From: Pirellulales bacterium
Lineage (GTDB): Bacteria > Planctomycetota > Planctomycetia > Pirellulales > JANQPP01
Reading direction: 5' to 3'
DNA length: 39,148 bases
NCBI GenBank assembly: GCA_028289405.1
Contig: JANQPP010000057.1
Coordinates: forward strand, 1 to 39,148
In this document: in pieces, positions 8,530-16,476 of the stretch
Numbering within the stretch: the stretch's first letter is position 1
Layout: every line of letters starts with the position of its first letter
The notes under the pieces: generated by a model
The model's database searches: none
What the model was told of the DNA's origin: nothing
The model's input: only the letters and a program-made list of their open reading frames with translations
Program-made: the position numbers and the translations under genes

Positions 8530-8985
8530 ATGGCCGCGAGTCGTGAAGAGATTATCAAGGAACTGCAAACGGCGTATTCCATGGAATTGGAAACCGTCAT
8601 GAACTATCTCACTTACAGCATCAATCTGGACGGCGTCCGCGCCGAGGAGATCAAGAAATCACTCTCCGCCGACATTACCGAGGAACTTGGCCACGCCCAA
8701 CAGTTGGGCAACCGCATCAAGCAGATCGGCGGGCTCGTCCCCGGTTCCCAAGGGGTCAAGATCGGTAATCAGCGGCAGCCGTCTCAAGACACCACGGATG
8801 TGGTCGCCTGTATCGAGGCGGTCATCGAAGCGGAGGAATCCGCCTGCGAGCAGTATCGCAAGGTCATCCGCGCCACCGACGGCGAAGATTACGTCACGCA
8901 GGACCTCTGCATTCAGCTTCTCGCCGCCGAGGAGGAACACCTCATCCTCTTCAAGGGCTTCCTCAAGGAATACCGGGGCAAATAA
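8530..8985 (+). CDS. Ferritin-like (bacterioferritin-type, probably non-haem) iron storage protein
   Basis: 151 residues, matching the bacterioferritin length. The four-helix diiron ligands are in place with the spacing seen in bacterioferritin: E19 and Y26 (helix A), E52-x-x-H55 (EELGH), an acidic cluster at E100-E103, and E134-x-x-H137 (EEEHL). The protein would oxidise Fe(II) at this ferroxidase site and store it as ferric mineral in a cytoplasmic cage. The residue after E52, which is the haem-ligand Met in E. coli bacterioferritin, is Leu53, so haem binding is unlikely. A GAAGGGAA tract lies just upstream of the ATG and a strong terminator follows, so the gene is probably monocistronic. 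Confidence 0.85.
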   Translation: MAASREEIIKELQTAYSMELETVMNYLTYSINLDGVRAEEIKKSLSADITEELGHAQQLGNRIKQIGGLVPGSQGVKIGNQRQPSQDTTDVVACIEAVIEAEESACEQYRKVIRATDGEDYVTQDLCIQLLAAEEEHLILFKGFLKEYRGK

Positions 8986-9018
8986 CCGCACCACCCACCA
9001 TACACAACGGTATCCACG

Positions 9019-9052
9019 ACGCGCGAGGGATCAACCTCGCGCGTTTTTTTTT
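9019..9052 (+). terminator. Strong rho-independent terminator after the ferritin gene
   Basis: A perfect 10-bp stem (ACGCGCGAGG 9019-9028 with its complement at 9035-9044) around a six-base loop runs into a tract of nine T (9044-9052). Confidence 0.93.
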
Positions 9053-9083
9053 GGAACCATGAAATGGAATCGCCCGCCGCGAG

Positions 9084-9111
9084 GTGCCACTGCTGGCTGG
9101 ACCAGCAGTGC
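9084..9111 (+). repeat. 28-bp palindromic repeat, copy 1
   Basis: The unit begins GTGC, then a 9-bp arm CACTGCTGG (9088-9096), a five-base loop, the complementary arm CCAGCAGTG (9102-9110) and a final C. There is no T-tract, so it is not a simple terminator. It matches the unit at 11142-11169 in inverted orientation at 24 of 28 positions. Two of the four differences are paired (T-A versus G-C), so the stem is preserved. This looks like a REP-type dispersed element. Confidence 0.7.
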
Positions 9112-9178
9112 TTGAACCCTCAGTGCCGTTGCCTCAGACATCCGCGCGGGAAATCCTCGCAAACTGCTGGACAGAGCG

Positions 9179-9199
9179 CTCACGTCTTACTAGCGTGAG
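9179..9199. repeat. Short hairpin upstream of the trypsin-like gene
   Basis: Arms CTCACG (9179-9184) and CGTGAG (9194-9199) enclose a nine-base loop. No T-tract follows. It could be another dispersed palindrome or a 5' leader structure; with one copy neither can be shown. Confidence 0.35.
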
Positions 9200-9257
9200 G
9201 GGTGGAGGCACGTATGCCACCGGAGACGCCTCCGCTGGTTTTCGTGTTGCTCTACAT

Positions 9258-9263
9258 AGGAGG
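9258..9263 (+). promoter_or_regulatory. Strong ribosome binding site
   Basis: AGGAGG, eight bases before the ATG at 9272. It is one of the best Shine-Dalgarno matches in the window and fixes the start of the trypsin-like gene. Confidence 0.8.
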
Positions 9264-9271
9264 AGAGTACG

Positions 9272-10258
9272 ATGAAACGTGCCATGTTGTCCCGGTTCTC
9301 GTCCCGGATTGCCGTTTCTGTGTTTGTTTGTATAGGCGCGGGTTTGCTGTTCTCGGCTGATGCGCGGGCGCAATTGTGCATCGACGATTACGATCCAGCG
9401 AAGCACTTCCGTTTTCACGACTGCGGAGGGGCGCCCTGCGGAGAATTCGTCGGGGCAGGATACGACTGGTCTGGCATTGGCCGCTTCTCCGATCACCGCT
9501 ATTGGATCACCATGCTCACGCCTCACGTGGGCATCACAGCGCATCATGCCCGCCCACCCCATCCAGATGATGCTGGCCCTGGAGAAGACGAAGTTTATTT
9601 CTTCAAGGGCGATGGCCCTTGGGCCACCCGAGTCGGGCCATTTCAAGTCGAGTATGTCACGGCAAGGCGTAACGATCCATACGGCCTTACCACTGAAATC
9701 GGTGGCTCGGGTTCCGACCTGGCGCTCATCAAACTCACCGAATCGGTCACCGATCATGGCATTAGGACCTATGCCATCCAGGTCTACCAAAACACGGACG
9801 GATCGATTGATCACGACAGTTACATCGGCTTGGACATGTTCATTTGGGGCCGTCATGACCCTTTCCTAGCACCACTGGATAGCCAGAAAAGCATGCGATT
9901 AGGTTTCAACAAAGTAGATTTCGTCGAAAACGTCTTCGGAGGATCACGACGAATTCGCTATAAGGTGAACAAGCCTGAAGACACCGATTATCTTGAATAC
10001 GAAGCAGCGATCGTGGAATACGACTCAGGAGGGCCGACATTCATTACGACCAACGGCCCGGTGGCGCCACTCGTCGGCGTACATCACGGACAATCCAATT
10101 ATACATGCGAGACGAAGTTTCCTTCCGTGTTTCCCCACTCAAGACATCGATTCTCGGACGCGGCGGTTTACTGGCACCACGAGGCGATTAACGCGGCCAT
10201 TTCCACCATTACCGGCGGGCAGGAAAGTGCCTTTGTGATTTTTCGACCGGCACGTTGA
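9272..10258 (+). CDS. Secreted trypsin-like (S1-fold) serine protease
   Basis: 328 residues with a Sec signal peptide (residues 1-33, ending ADARA). The S1 catalytic motifs are all present in order: V-G-I-T-A-H-H (His, H92 by alignment to T-A-A-H), S-D-L-A-L-I-K-L (Asp, D149) and Y-D-S-G-G-P-T-F (Ser, S252, as in G-D-S-G-G-P). The chain between His and Asp is long and Cys residues near 36, 51 and 56 may form disulfides. The protein is therefore a plausible active extracellular protease, although the Gly before the D-S-G-G motif is Tyr here and the surrounding sequence is divergent. It is followed by a PEP-CTERM gene on the same strand, but a terminator-like stem separates them. Confidence 0.68.
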   Translation: MKRAMLSRFSSRIAVSVFVCIGAGLLFSADARAQLCIDDYDPAKHFRFHDCGGAPCGEFVGAGYDWSGIGRFSDHRYWITMLTPHVGITAHHARPPHPDDAGPGEDEVYFFKGDGPWATRVGPFQVEYVTARRNDPYGLTTEIGGSGSDLALIKLTESVTDHGIRTYAIQVYQNTDGSIDHDSYIGLDMFIWGRHDPFLAPLDSQKSMRLGFNKVDFVENVFGGSRRIRYKVNKPEDTDYLEYEAAIVEYDSGGPTFITTNGPVAPLVGVHHGQSNYTCETKFPSVFPHSRHRFSDAAVYWHHEAINAAISTITGGQESAFVIFRPAR

Positions 10259-10283
10259 TGCTTTCTAAAAGAGACGAAGAGAG

Positions 10284-10311
10284 GGCGAGGCAGGTTGATC
10301 TTGCCTCGCCT
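10284..10311 (+). terminator. Probable terminator after the trypsin-like gene
   Basis: A perfect 9-bp stem (GGCGAGGCA 10284-10292 with TGCCTCGCC 10302-10310) has a nine-base loop. Only a broken T-run follows (TCATTTC), so termination may be partial. Confidence 0.5.
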
Positions 10312-10409
10312 CATTTCTCGGCACGATTGTCCGGTATGCTCTGTGTTGTTTGATGTCTGAATGATAGGAAATCTCTCACATGAAGCTGCATTCATGAAAG
10401 GCTCTTAAC

Positions 10410-11093
10410 ATGAAACCCTTGGCAAACATATTACTGACGGTAATCTGGCTGCATTTGGGACTGACCGCCGTACATGGACAAACGATTGTCGTCACGGAAG
10501 ACATGAGTTTTGACGGAACAAACTTTACGCCGGGTGACTCGATCACTGTAGTTGGAATGCAAGGCCCAGATAGTGCTCTGCATGTGACAATCGGCGACGG
10601 TGCTGAGGTAGATGGATTGTTTATACGGGATTTTGGAGTTGTCGATATTTCTGGAGGGACGATTGGAAGCATCGACTTTGGTTCGTCGGCTCCCAATTTC
10701 AAGGCTGGGCAGAAAGTGAATATTACTGGCGGCGAATTTGTTAGGGAATTTGGCATCGCCAACAATGGCACGATGGTGATCTCTGGAGGCACTCTGTCAC
10801 CCGACTTGCAAATTTTTTTCGGGGACCTGCCGGGCACGCTGCATGTTTTTGGAAATGACCTACGTCTTGATCCCGTATTCTTTGACGGCATCGAGCAACT
10901 GGGGCTACGCCGTTTGACGGGCACGCTGGCGGATAATTCACCGTTGGATGTTTTTCTGCGCGCATTTAACAACGGTTTTATCGACGAGAATACGTTCCTC
11001 CACAACGTGGCGGTGCCGGAGCCGGGGACCTTCGTGCTCGCGGGGATGGGGCTGCTGGCTCTTGCCGTGATGCGCACCCAGCGGAGGAAGTAA
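10410..11093 (+). CDS. PEP-CTERM exported protein, beta-helix-like
   Basis: 227 residues with a signal peptide (residues 1-23, ending AVHG). The mature region has repeated short strands with G-G-T/E turns (VVDISGGTIGS, VNITGGEFVR, MVISGGTLSP), which resembles a small parallel beta-helix or autotransporter-like passenger fold. The C-terminus is V-P-E-P-G-T, a hydrophobic helix, then RTQRRK, the PEP-CTERM sorting signal for exosortase processing. The function is probably surface or matrix structure. The coding sequence uses noticeably more A/T than most neighbours (for example runs such as aactttacg), which may point to separate ancestry. A weak GAAAGG element precedes the ATG. Confidence 0.82.
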   Translation: MKPLANILLTVIWLHLGLTAVHGQTIVVTEDMSFDGTNFTPGDSITVVGMQGPDSALHVTIGDGAEVDGLFIRDFGVVDISGGTIGSIDFGSSAPNFKAGQKVNITGGEFVREFGIANNGTMVISGGTLSPDLQIFFGDLPGTLHVFGNDLRLDPVFFDGIEQLGLRRLTGTLADNSPLDVFLRAFNNGFIDENTFLHNVAVPEPGTFVLAGMGLLALAVMRTQRRK

Positions 11094-11141
11094 TCTCGTA
11101 GGGCCTAACATGGCTTGCTCTCGGGTTTCGGCTCGGTTCGC

Positions 11142-11169
11142 GCACGGCTGGGCTAGCCAGCCGTGGCAC
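11142..11169 (-). repeat. 28-bp palindromic repeat, copy 2 (inverted)
   Basis: Read on the minus strand, this is GTGC, an arm CACGGCTGG, a five-base loop, arm CCAGCCGTG, then C (plus-strand arms 11143-11151 and 11157-11165). It matches copy 1 (9084-9111) at 24 of 28 bases with a compensatory pair change in the stem. It sits 49 bases after the PEP-CTERM stop. The two copies thus bracket the protease/PEP-CTERM segment in inverted orientation. Confidence 0.7.
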
Positions 11170-11321
11170 ACGTGCAAGTGGCCGGGCGATTCCAAGAGTA
11201 CGACTCCTCCTCCGCGAGGAATGCGGGGCCTTTTGCCCGTGGCGTCCGTGATTCAGAATGAACGGGGGTCGGGCGCGACACCTCTCCTGCCCGAAAAGCC
11301 ACGTGCGCGCGGAGCCGAGAT

Positions 11322-11954
11322 TTGGAAAACCTGCCGCTGCAAAACATTTGGAATTCCGTGAGTGAGTGGGGGCCGCCAGCGGCGCGTTGGCTGGTGCCGT
11401 TGGGCTGCGTGCTATTGGGGCTCTACTTGATTTCACGGGGTCTCCGCGCCTGGCTCGGCAAACGCCGTCGACGAGAACCGGACCGCCTCCGCGTCGAGCC
11501 GCTCGATTTGGCCACGCTGGGAGAAGAGGGTCCGCCCGCCGTCTTTCCCCGCTTGGAGGCGTATCACCTGCCGATGCGGCTGGCGCTGGCCGTGTTGGCC
11601 CCCCTGGGCCGTGCCGTCCCGCTCCCCGCTGAATCGGAAGTCCCCGCGCTGCTCGACCACATGGTCCCCGGGCTGAGGCACGTGATGGACCTGCACCGCG
11701 CGCGGGCCCGGGTCTGGCCCGAGCAGCTTAGCGCGGAGGGGTTTACCCGCCGCTTTTTTGCCCATGCCAACCTGCCAGGAAACCATGGACAGGGGACACC
11801 CTTTTGTGTCTTGGCGGGACGCTTCACCGCCGGGGAGCATGCCTACGTGGCGGGGCTGGTGCTCGTGTCCGACAAGCCGAACAACTTGGGCGAGATTGTC
11901 GTCGAACGGGAAACCGGCTGGCTGGACATTCTCCGCATCCGCCGGAGTTCGTGA
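11322..11954 (+). CDS. Hypothetical single-pass membrane protein upstream of glycerate kinase
   Basis: 210 residues if the TTG at 11322 is used; a GTG at 11358 is an alternative start (198 residues). One membrane helix lies at about residues 23-40 (LVPLGCVLLGLYLISRGL), followed by a basic stop-transfer RKRRRRE-type stretch. The soluble domain of about 155 residues has no motif I recognise. It includes L-P-G-N-H-G-Q-G-T-P-F near residue 151 and a beta-rich end (AYVAGLVLVSDKP). The stop is 44 bases before the glycerate kinase start on the same strand, so the two are probably co-transcribed. The 11094-11321 gap before it contains the second palindromic repeat and no clear promoter. Confidence 0.6.
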   Translation: MENLPLQNIWNSVSEWGPPAARWLVPLGCVLLGLYLISRGLRAWLGKRRRREPDRLRVEPLDLATLGEEGPPAVFPRLEAYHLPMRLALAVLAPLGRAVPLPAESEVPALLDHMVPGLRHVMDLHRARARVWPEQLSAEGFTRRFFAHANLPGNHGQGTPFCVLAGRFTAGEHAYVAGLVLVSDKPNNLGEIVVERETGWLDILRIRRSS

Positions 11955-11998
11955 GCAGGATCAAGACACCTTTCCCTACGACCTAGGAAATCATTCGC

Positions 11999-13366
11999 AT
12001 GGGCCGCTTGCGGGACGACGCCATCGACATCTGGCGGGCCGGTTTGCGGGCTGTGGACGCGCAACGCCTGGTACGGGAAGCGGTCCGCCTCGCAGGGAAC
12101 TTGCTCACGGTGCAGGAGGAAAGTTGGAACCTGGCCGATGATGCGCGGCTGGCCGTCGTCGGAGCGGGGAAAGCGGCGGCAGGTATGGCGGCGGGGCTCG
12201 AAGCGGCTCTGGATAAAGAAGGACTCGAGGCGCGAGTTGCCGCCGGGTGGGTGAATGTGCCCGCTGATTGCACGCGGCCTCTACACATGATTCACACGCA
12301 TGCGGCGCGGCCCGCCGGCGTGAATGAGCCAACCGAAGAGGGCGTGCGGGGAACCCGGCGAATCCTGGAAATCGTGGGACAACTCTGCCCGGAGGATGTA
12401 TGCCTGGTGCTGCTCTCGGGAGGCGCTTCGGCACTGCTGCCAGCGCCCTGCCCGGGAGTTTCCCTGGCCAGCAAAGTCGCCGTGACGCGGGCATTGAGCG
12501 CTGCGGGGGCGAGCATTCATGAGTTGAACACGGTGCGCAAACATCTGAGCCAGGTGAAGGGGGGCGGATTGGCGCGGGCCTGTCGCGCGGGCCGCATGAT
12601 CGTGCTGGTCATCTCCGATGTGATGGGGGATCCGCTGGAAATCATCGGGTCGGGACCGGCCATTGCCGATTCCACTTCCGCCGAGGAGGCCACGCGAATC
12701 TTGGAAAGACTTTTGCCGGATCGCACAACAGTGCCGGAGGAGGTTTGGCGCGCGCTGCGGGACGCGGAGAACATCTCGCCGACACCGATTTCCACGGAAG
12801 TCGAGCATGTGATCCTGGCGAACAACGCCACGGCGGTCGATGCGGCGGGGCTGCGGGCCGTGGAGTTGGGTTACACGCCGGCCATGGTCTCCTCAACCAA
12901 CGATGGGCGGGCCGAGGAAGTCGGGAGACATATGGCGGCAATGCTCGCAAGCATGGGGAACAAGGGGCAGCCCGATGCTCTGATAAGCGGCGGTGAACCG
13001 ACCGTGGAACTCTGTCGTGAGTCCGAAAGGGGGCGCGGCGGTCGCAATCAGCAACTGGCCCTGGCGGCGCTGGAAAAATTAGCCGGACGGAAAGTCAATG
13101 AATTTGTGCTGCTCTCGGCTGGCACCGACGGTGAAGACGGCCCCACCGACGCGGCCGGGGCGATCGTCGAACTTGATGTCCTGCGGCGAACCGCCGAATT
13201 GGAACTCGACCCGCAAGAATTTCTGGCCCGCAACGACGCTTATTCGTTTTTCGAAAAGACGGGCGGGCTGTTTCAAACAGGACCGACGCACACGAATGTG
13301 TGCGATTTGCGGGTCGTGCTGGCCCGACCGCCACAAGCCACCGGCGGCGCTGACGAGGCGCGTTAA
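11999..13366 (+). CDS. Glycerate 2-kinase (GckA/TtuD, MOFRL family)
   Basis: 455 residues, the normal length for class II glycerate kinases. It phosphorylates D-glycerate at the 2-position with ATP to give 2-phosphoglycerate, feeding lower glycolysis in the cytoplasm. Family motifs run in order: V-V-G-A-G-K-A-A near residue 50, LLSGGASALLPAP, LNTVRKHLSQVKGGGLA (the glycerate/phosphate site Lys region), VISDVMGDPLEIIGSGPA, and the C-terminal MOFRL-domain motifs SGGEPTVEL, GRGGRNQQLALAAL, LSAGTDGEDGPTDAAGA and TGPTHTNVCDL. The ATG at 11999 has AGGAAA upstream. Its context is a small membrane protein and then the prenyltransferase/ABC cluster; no other glycerate-pathway genes are near. Confidence 0.92.
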   Translation: MGRLRDDAIDIWRAGLRAVDAQRLVREAVRLAGNLLTVQEESWNLADDARLAVVGAGKAAAGMAAGLEAALDKEGLEARVAAGWVNVPADCTRPLHMIHTHAARPAGVNEPTEEGVRGTRRILEIVGQLCPEDVCLVLLSGGASALLPAPCPGVSLASKVAVTRALSAAGASIHELNTVRKHLSQVKGGGLARACRAGRMIVLVISDVMGDPLEIIGSGPAIADSTSAEEATRILERLLPDRTTVPEEVWRALRDAENISPTPISTEVEHVILANNATAVDAAGLRAVELGYTPAMVSSTNDGRAEEVGRHMAAMLASMGNKGQPDALISGGEPTVELCRESERGRGGRNQQLALAALEKLAGRKVNEFVLLSAGTDGEDGPTDAAGAIVELDVLRRTAELELDPQEFLARNDAYSFFEKTGGLFQTGPTHTNVCDLRVVLARPPQATGGADEAR

Positions 13367-13553
13367 ACGTGGGCGTGAGTTTTTCTCGTTTCGCGGAAAA
13401 TTGCCCCGCGCATCGCAGGGCGATACATTGAAGGTTGGGAACGCGGTTTCCTGATGGCTGGGCTGCTCCTCTGGTGAGGCCACATCGCGGGCGAGGCGGG
13501 CAGCGATAAGGACTAGCTACGGAATAGACGGGGCCACATCTCCGCAGTGCATC

Positions 13554-15419
13554 GTGGGTAAATCGGACACATCCTCTAGCGCGATCGAGTCGACTTCCGG
13601 CAAGCGGCGGAGTGAGGCCCTCCCCCCCGAGTGGAGCTTGGAGGTGCGAGGGTGCGCCTGCCCGGATTGTGGCGCACCGATGGCGGTGCGAGAATGGCTG
13701 CGGATTGCCGACTGCTGGCAATGTGGTGCCAGCATCGAGCTGGATCTGGTCGTCGATTATTTTCAACCGGCGACGAAACCGGTGCCGCCCGTAAAGTCGC
13801 CCGCCTCGAAACCGGCGACACAGCCCGACGAAGCTCCAGTCAAACCGGCGCCAGCAACCGCTTCCGCAAAAGCCCGGAAGCCACTGCCCTGGGTCAAGGC
13901 CGCAACCGACCGTGCGGCACCATTGCCCATTCCTTTACCGCTGCGGCCTCGGGAAGTGTTGCAGCCGGTCGCGCGGCATTTGCGAGAGTTGTGGAAGAAC
14001 GGCTTTTCCGATCTCCCAGCGTGGCTCGTGAGCCTGTTGGTTCACTTGCTCTTGATGATGATTCTGGGATTCCTCACCATCAGCCCGCCTGCCGAGGATG
14101 ACACCATTGAGCTGGCGCTGAACATGTCCGCCGCGGACGAGATCGGCACGGAACTGGGCGAGGATTCGCCTCCGGATGCCACGGAATTCGAACGTCCCGG
14201 GCTTCCCTCCCGCCGCGAAACGCCCGCGCTCCCCGCCTCGCTGGCCGGCCATCAGGAGATTGAAGAACTTTATGCGTTGGGCGATCGTCGAGCGCAAGAA
14301 TCACTTTCGCGCGACGAATTACTCCGCGTGTTATCGACACCGCAAGCGGGCCGCATGTTCGAAGGCCGCGACCCACGCGTGCGGGGACAGATCCTGGAGC
14401 AAGAGGGAGGCACGACGGCGACGGAAATGGCGGTGGCCCGGGGGCTGCGGTGGCTGGCCCGGCACCAATCCTCTAACGGGTCCTGGAGCCTGGATTCCTT
14501 TCAGTGGGCAGGGGATTGCGATGGCGAATGCTCGGGAACCGGAGATTTCAGCGACATGGGCGGCACCTCGCTGGCCTTGCTCCCGTTTTTGGGGGCGGGG
14601 CAGACCCACCTGTCCGGCATTTACCAGCGTGAAGTCGTGAGTGGCTTGGCTTGGATCATTGCACAGCAACGGGCCGACGGAGACCTCCGTGGCAGCGGCG
14701 TTGGCCGTATGTACGCGCATGGCCAGGCCACGATCGTATTGTGCGAGGCGTACGCGCTTTCGCGCGATGAAAATTTACGTTTGCCGGCGCAACTGGCCGT
14801 GGACTTTATCGTCGATGCCCAGCATCGTGAGGGAGGGTGGCGTTATAGCCCCGGCGAGCGCGGCGATACCAGCGTGCTGGGCTGGCAATTGATGGCTTTG
14901 CACAGCGCGCGGCTGGCCGGACTCGATGTGCCCCTGGAGACTCTGGCCATGGCCAACCACTTCCTGGACAGGGTACAAAAAGATGACGAAGGAGGGCTAT
15001 ACGCCTACCAGCGGCACCGCCACGCGACGCCTACCATGACGGCGGAAGCCCTGCTCTGCCGCCAATACCTGGGCTGGGGGCCCAATCATCCCGGATTGTA
15101 CGCGGGACTGGCCTATCTGCTGGAGGAACATCCGCCCAATGCTTATGACGTTAATGTCTACTATTGGTACTACGCCTCGCAGGTCTTCCATCATGTGGGC
15201 GGCGAGCCGTGGCGGCTCTGGAACGAGCGGATGCGGAACATCTTGCTCGACATGCAGGAAACCCAAGGGCACGCGGCAGGAAGCTGGGCTCCGGAGGGAG
15301 GCGCTGATGGCACGCAGGACACGCGGGCCGGCGGGCGGATTTATATGACCTCCCTCGCGATTTGCACGCTCGAAGTCTATTATCGACATTTGCCGCTGTT
15401 TCGGGCCTTGAGCCTTTAA
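13554..15419 (+). CDS. Zinc-ribbon, membrane-anchored prenyltransferase-like repeat protein
   Basis: 621 residues from a GTG at 13554, chosen because the N-terminal zinc ribbon must be included. The order is a C-x-x-C ... C-x-x-C ribbon (C36, C39, C54, C57), a Pro/Lys-rich linker (about 75-125), one membrane helix (about 160-182), a linker rich in Asp/Glu, then an alpha/alpha toroid of prenyltransferase/squalene-oxidase type (about 285-615). The toroid repeats show Q-x-x-x-G-S-W, Q-x-A-D-G-D and Q-x-R-E-G-G-W-R-Y. No D-x-D-D cyclase motif is seen, so it is unlikely to be a real cyclase and is better viewed as a binding scaffold. It lies 46 bases upstream of the ABC ATPase, suggesting it partners that transporter. 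Confidence 0.75.
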   Translation: MGKSDTSSSAIESTSGKRRSEALPPEWSLEVRGCACPDCGAPMAVREWLRIADCWQCGASIELDLVVDYFQPATKPVPPVKSPASKPATQPDEAPVKPAPATASAKARKPLPWVKAATDRAAPLPIPLPLRPREVLQPVARHLRELWKNGFSDLPAWLVSLLVHLLLMMILGFLTISPPAEDDTIELALNMSAADEIGTELGEDSPPDATEFERPGLPSRRETPALPASLAGHQEIEELYALGDRRAQESLSRDELLRVLSTPQAGRMFEGRDPRVRGQILEQEGGTTATEMAVARGLRWLARHQSSNGSWSLDSFQWAGDCDGECSGTGDFSDMGGTSLALLPFLGAGQTHLSGIYQREVVSGLAWIIAQQRADGDLRGSGVGRMYAHGQATIVLCEAYALSRDENLRLPAQLAVDFIVDAQHREGGWRYSPGERGDTSVLGWQLMALHSARLAGLDVPLETLAMANHFLDRVQKDDEGGLYAYQRHRHATPTMTAEALLCRQYLGWGPNHPGLYAGLAYLLEEHPPNAYDVNVYYWYYASQVFHHVGGEPWRLWNERMRNILLDMQETQGHAAGSWAPEGGADGTQDTRAGGRIYMTSLAICTLEVYYRHLPLFRALSL

Positions 15420-15465
15420 TCCTTCATGCGCCGCGCGAAGCGGATCGGTCTTACGGAATACGTCC

Positions 15466-16428
15466 ATGCATCAAACGCCTCCGCCGAATGCACCGCCGCC
15501 CATGATCCAAATCCGGCATTTGCGGAAGGAGTATGGCCAGCAGGTGGCGCTGGAGAATCTCTGCTTGGACATCCCGCGCGGGGAAGTGTTCGGACTGATT
15601 GGCCCCAACGGAGCGGGCAAGACGACGCTGATCCGCATCTTGGCCACGCTGCTCGAGCCGACCTACGGCGCCGTCCGCGTGGACGGGATCGACATCCTTG
15701 ATGATCCACTGGCCGTGCATCCGATCATCAGCTACATGTCCGACTTCTTCAGCCTGTACGACAACATGCTGGTGTGGGAATACCTGGACCACTTCGCGCG
15801 TTGTTATCGCGTTGCCCCCTCCAAGCGGGACAAATTGATCGAAGAGGCGCTGGAACTGGTCAATCTGGAGATCCGGCGGGACGCGGAGATCCGTTCCCTT
15901 TCGCGGGGCATGCGGCAGCGGCTTTGCTTCGCCAAGGGCTTGTTGCATGAACCACAGGTTTTTCTGTTGGATGAACCGGCCTCTGGTCTCGATCCAGCGG
16001 GGCGAATCGAGTTCCGCGAACTGATCAAAAGCCTGCACGGCATGGGACGGACGGTGATCATCTCTAGCCACATCCTCACCGAAATGGCCGACTTCTGCAC
16101 CTCCGTGGGCATCATGGAGCAGGGGAAGCTCGTCGCGCATGGCGGAGTGCAAGAGATTCTCAAGCGGCTCCAGTCCGATACGCGGCTGGAATTGGAAGTC
16201 GCCGAGGAACCGGACCGCGTGGCCGTACTTTTGGAGTCTTGGCCCGGCATCTCGGCGATTAGCACGCGTGGCCGCCGCGTAAGCTGCCGCTACTCGGAGC
16301 CGCGCGAGGCATTGCCGGAACTGCATCGCCGCGTGGTGGCCGAGGGGATCCCCCTGATTTCGCTGGAAGTCCGGCAGGACAACCTGGAAGACCTGTACAT
16401 GAAACTCTCCAAGCACCAGACGGCGTAA
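15466..16428 (+). CDS. ABC transporter ATP-binding protein
   Basis: 320 residues with a full nucleotide-binding domain: Walker A GPNGAGKT (about 46-53), signature LSRGM (145-149, a variant of LSGGQ), Walker B VFLLDE (165-170), D-loop SGLDP and switch His H202 (SSHIL). The tail beyond about 225 is the extra domain common in CcmA/YadG-type exporters and natA-like proteins. An in-frame ATG at 15502 is a shorter alternative start, just before the conserved IQIRHLRKEYG. It would power the permease encoded 49 bases downstream. The substrate is unknown; this subfamily includes gliding, copper-processing (NosF) and drug exporters. Confidence 0.92.
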   Translation: MHQTPPPNAPPPMIQIRHLRKEYGQQVALENLCLDIPRGEVFGLIGPNGAGKTTLIRILATLLEPTYGAVRVDGIDILDDPLAVHPIISYMSDFFSLYDNMLVWEYLDHFARCYRVAPSKRDKLIEEALELVNLEIRRDAEIRSLSRGMRQRLCFAKGLLHEPQVFLLDEPASGLDPAGRIEFRELIKSLHGMGRTVIISSHILTEMADFCTSVGIMEQGKLVAHGGVQEILKRLQSDTRLELEVAEEPDRVAVLLESWPGISAISTRGRRVSCRYSEPREALPELHRRVVAEGIPLISLEVRQDNLEDLYMKLSKHQTA

Positions 16429-16476
16429 ACACGGCCGCATGGAAACGGCTGGTGCCCTCGCATTGGGAGAACCGTT

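Noticed and set aside
9134..9856. Minus-strand 240-residue open frame
   Set aside because: It lies antisense to the trypsin-like gene, which has a signal peptide, a strong RBS and catalytic motifs; the antisense translation has no domain.
10376..11077. Minus-strand 233-residue open frame
   Set aside because: Antisense to the PEP-CTERM gene, which carries a signal peptide and a sorting signal. The antisense product is Ser/Pro/Thr-rich with no structure.
13554..15419. Squalene-hopene cyclase or terpene cyclase
   Set aside because: The alpha/alpha repeats are present but no D-x-D-D catalytic motif is visible, and a zinc ribbon plus membrane anchor is not a cyclase plan.
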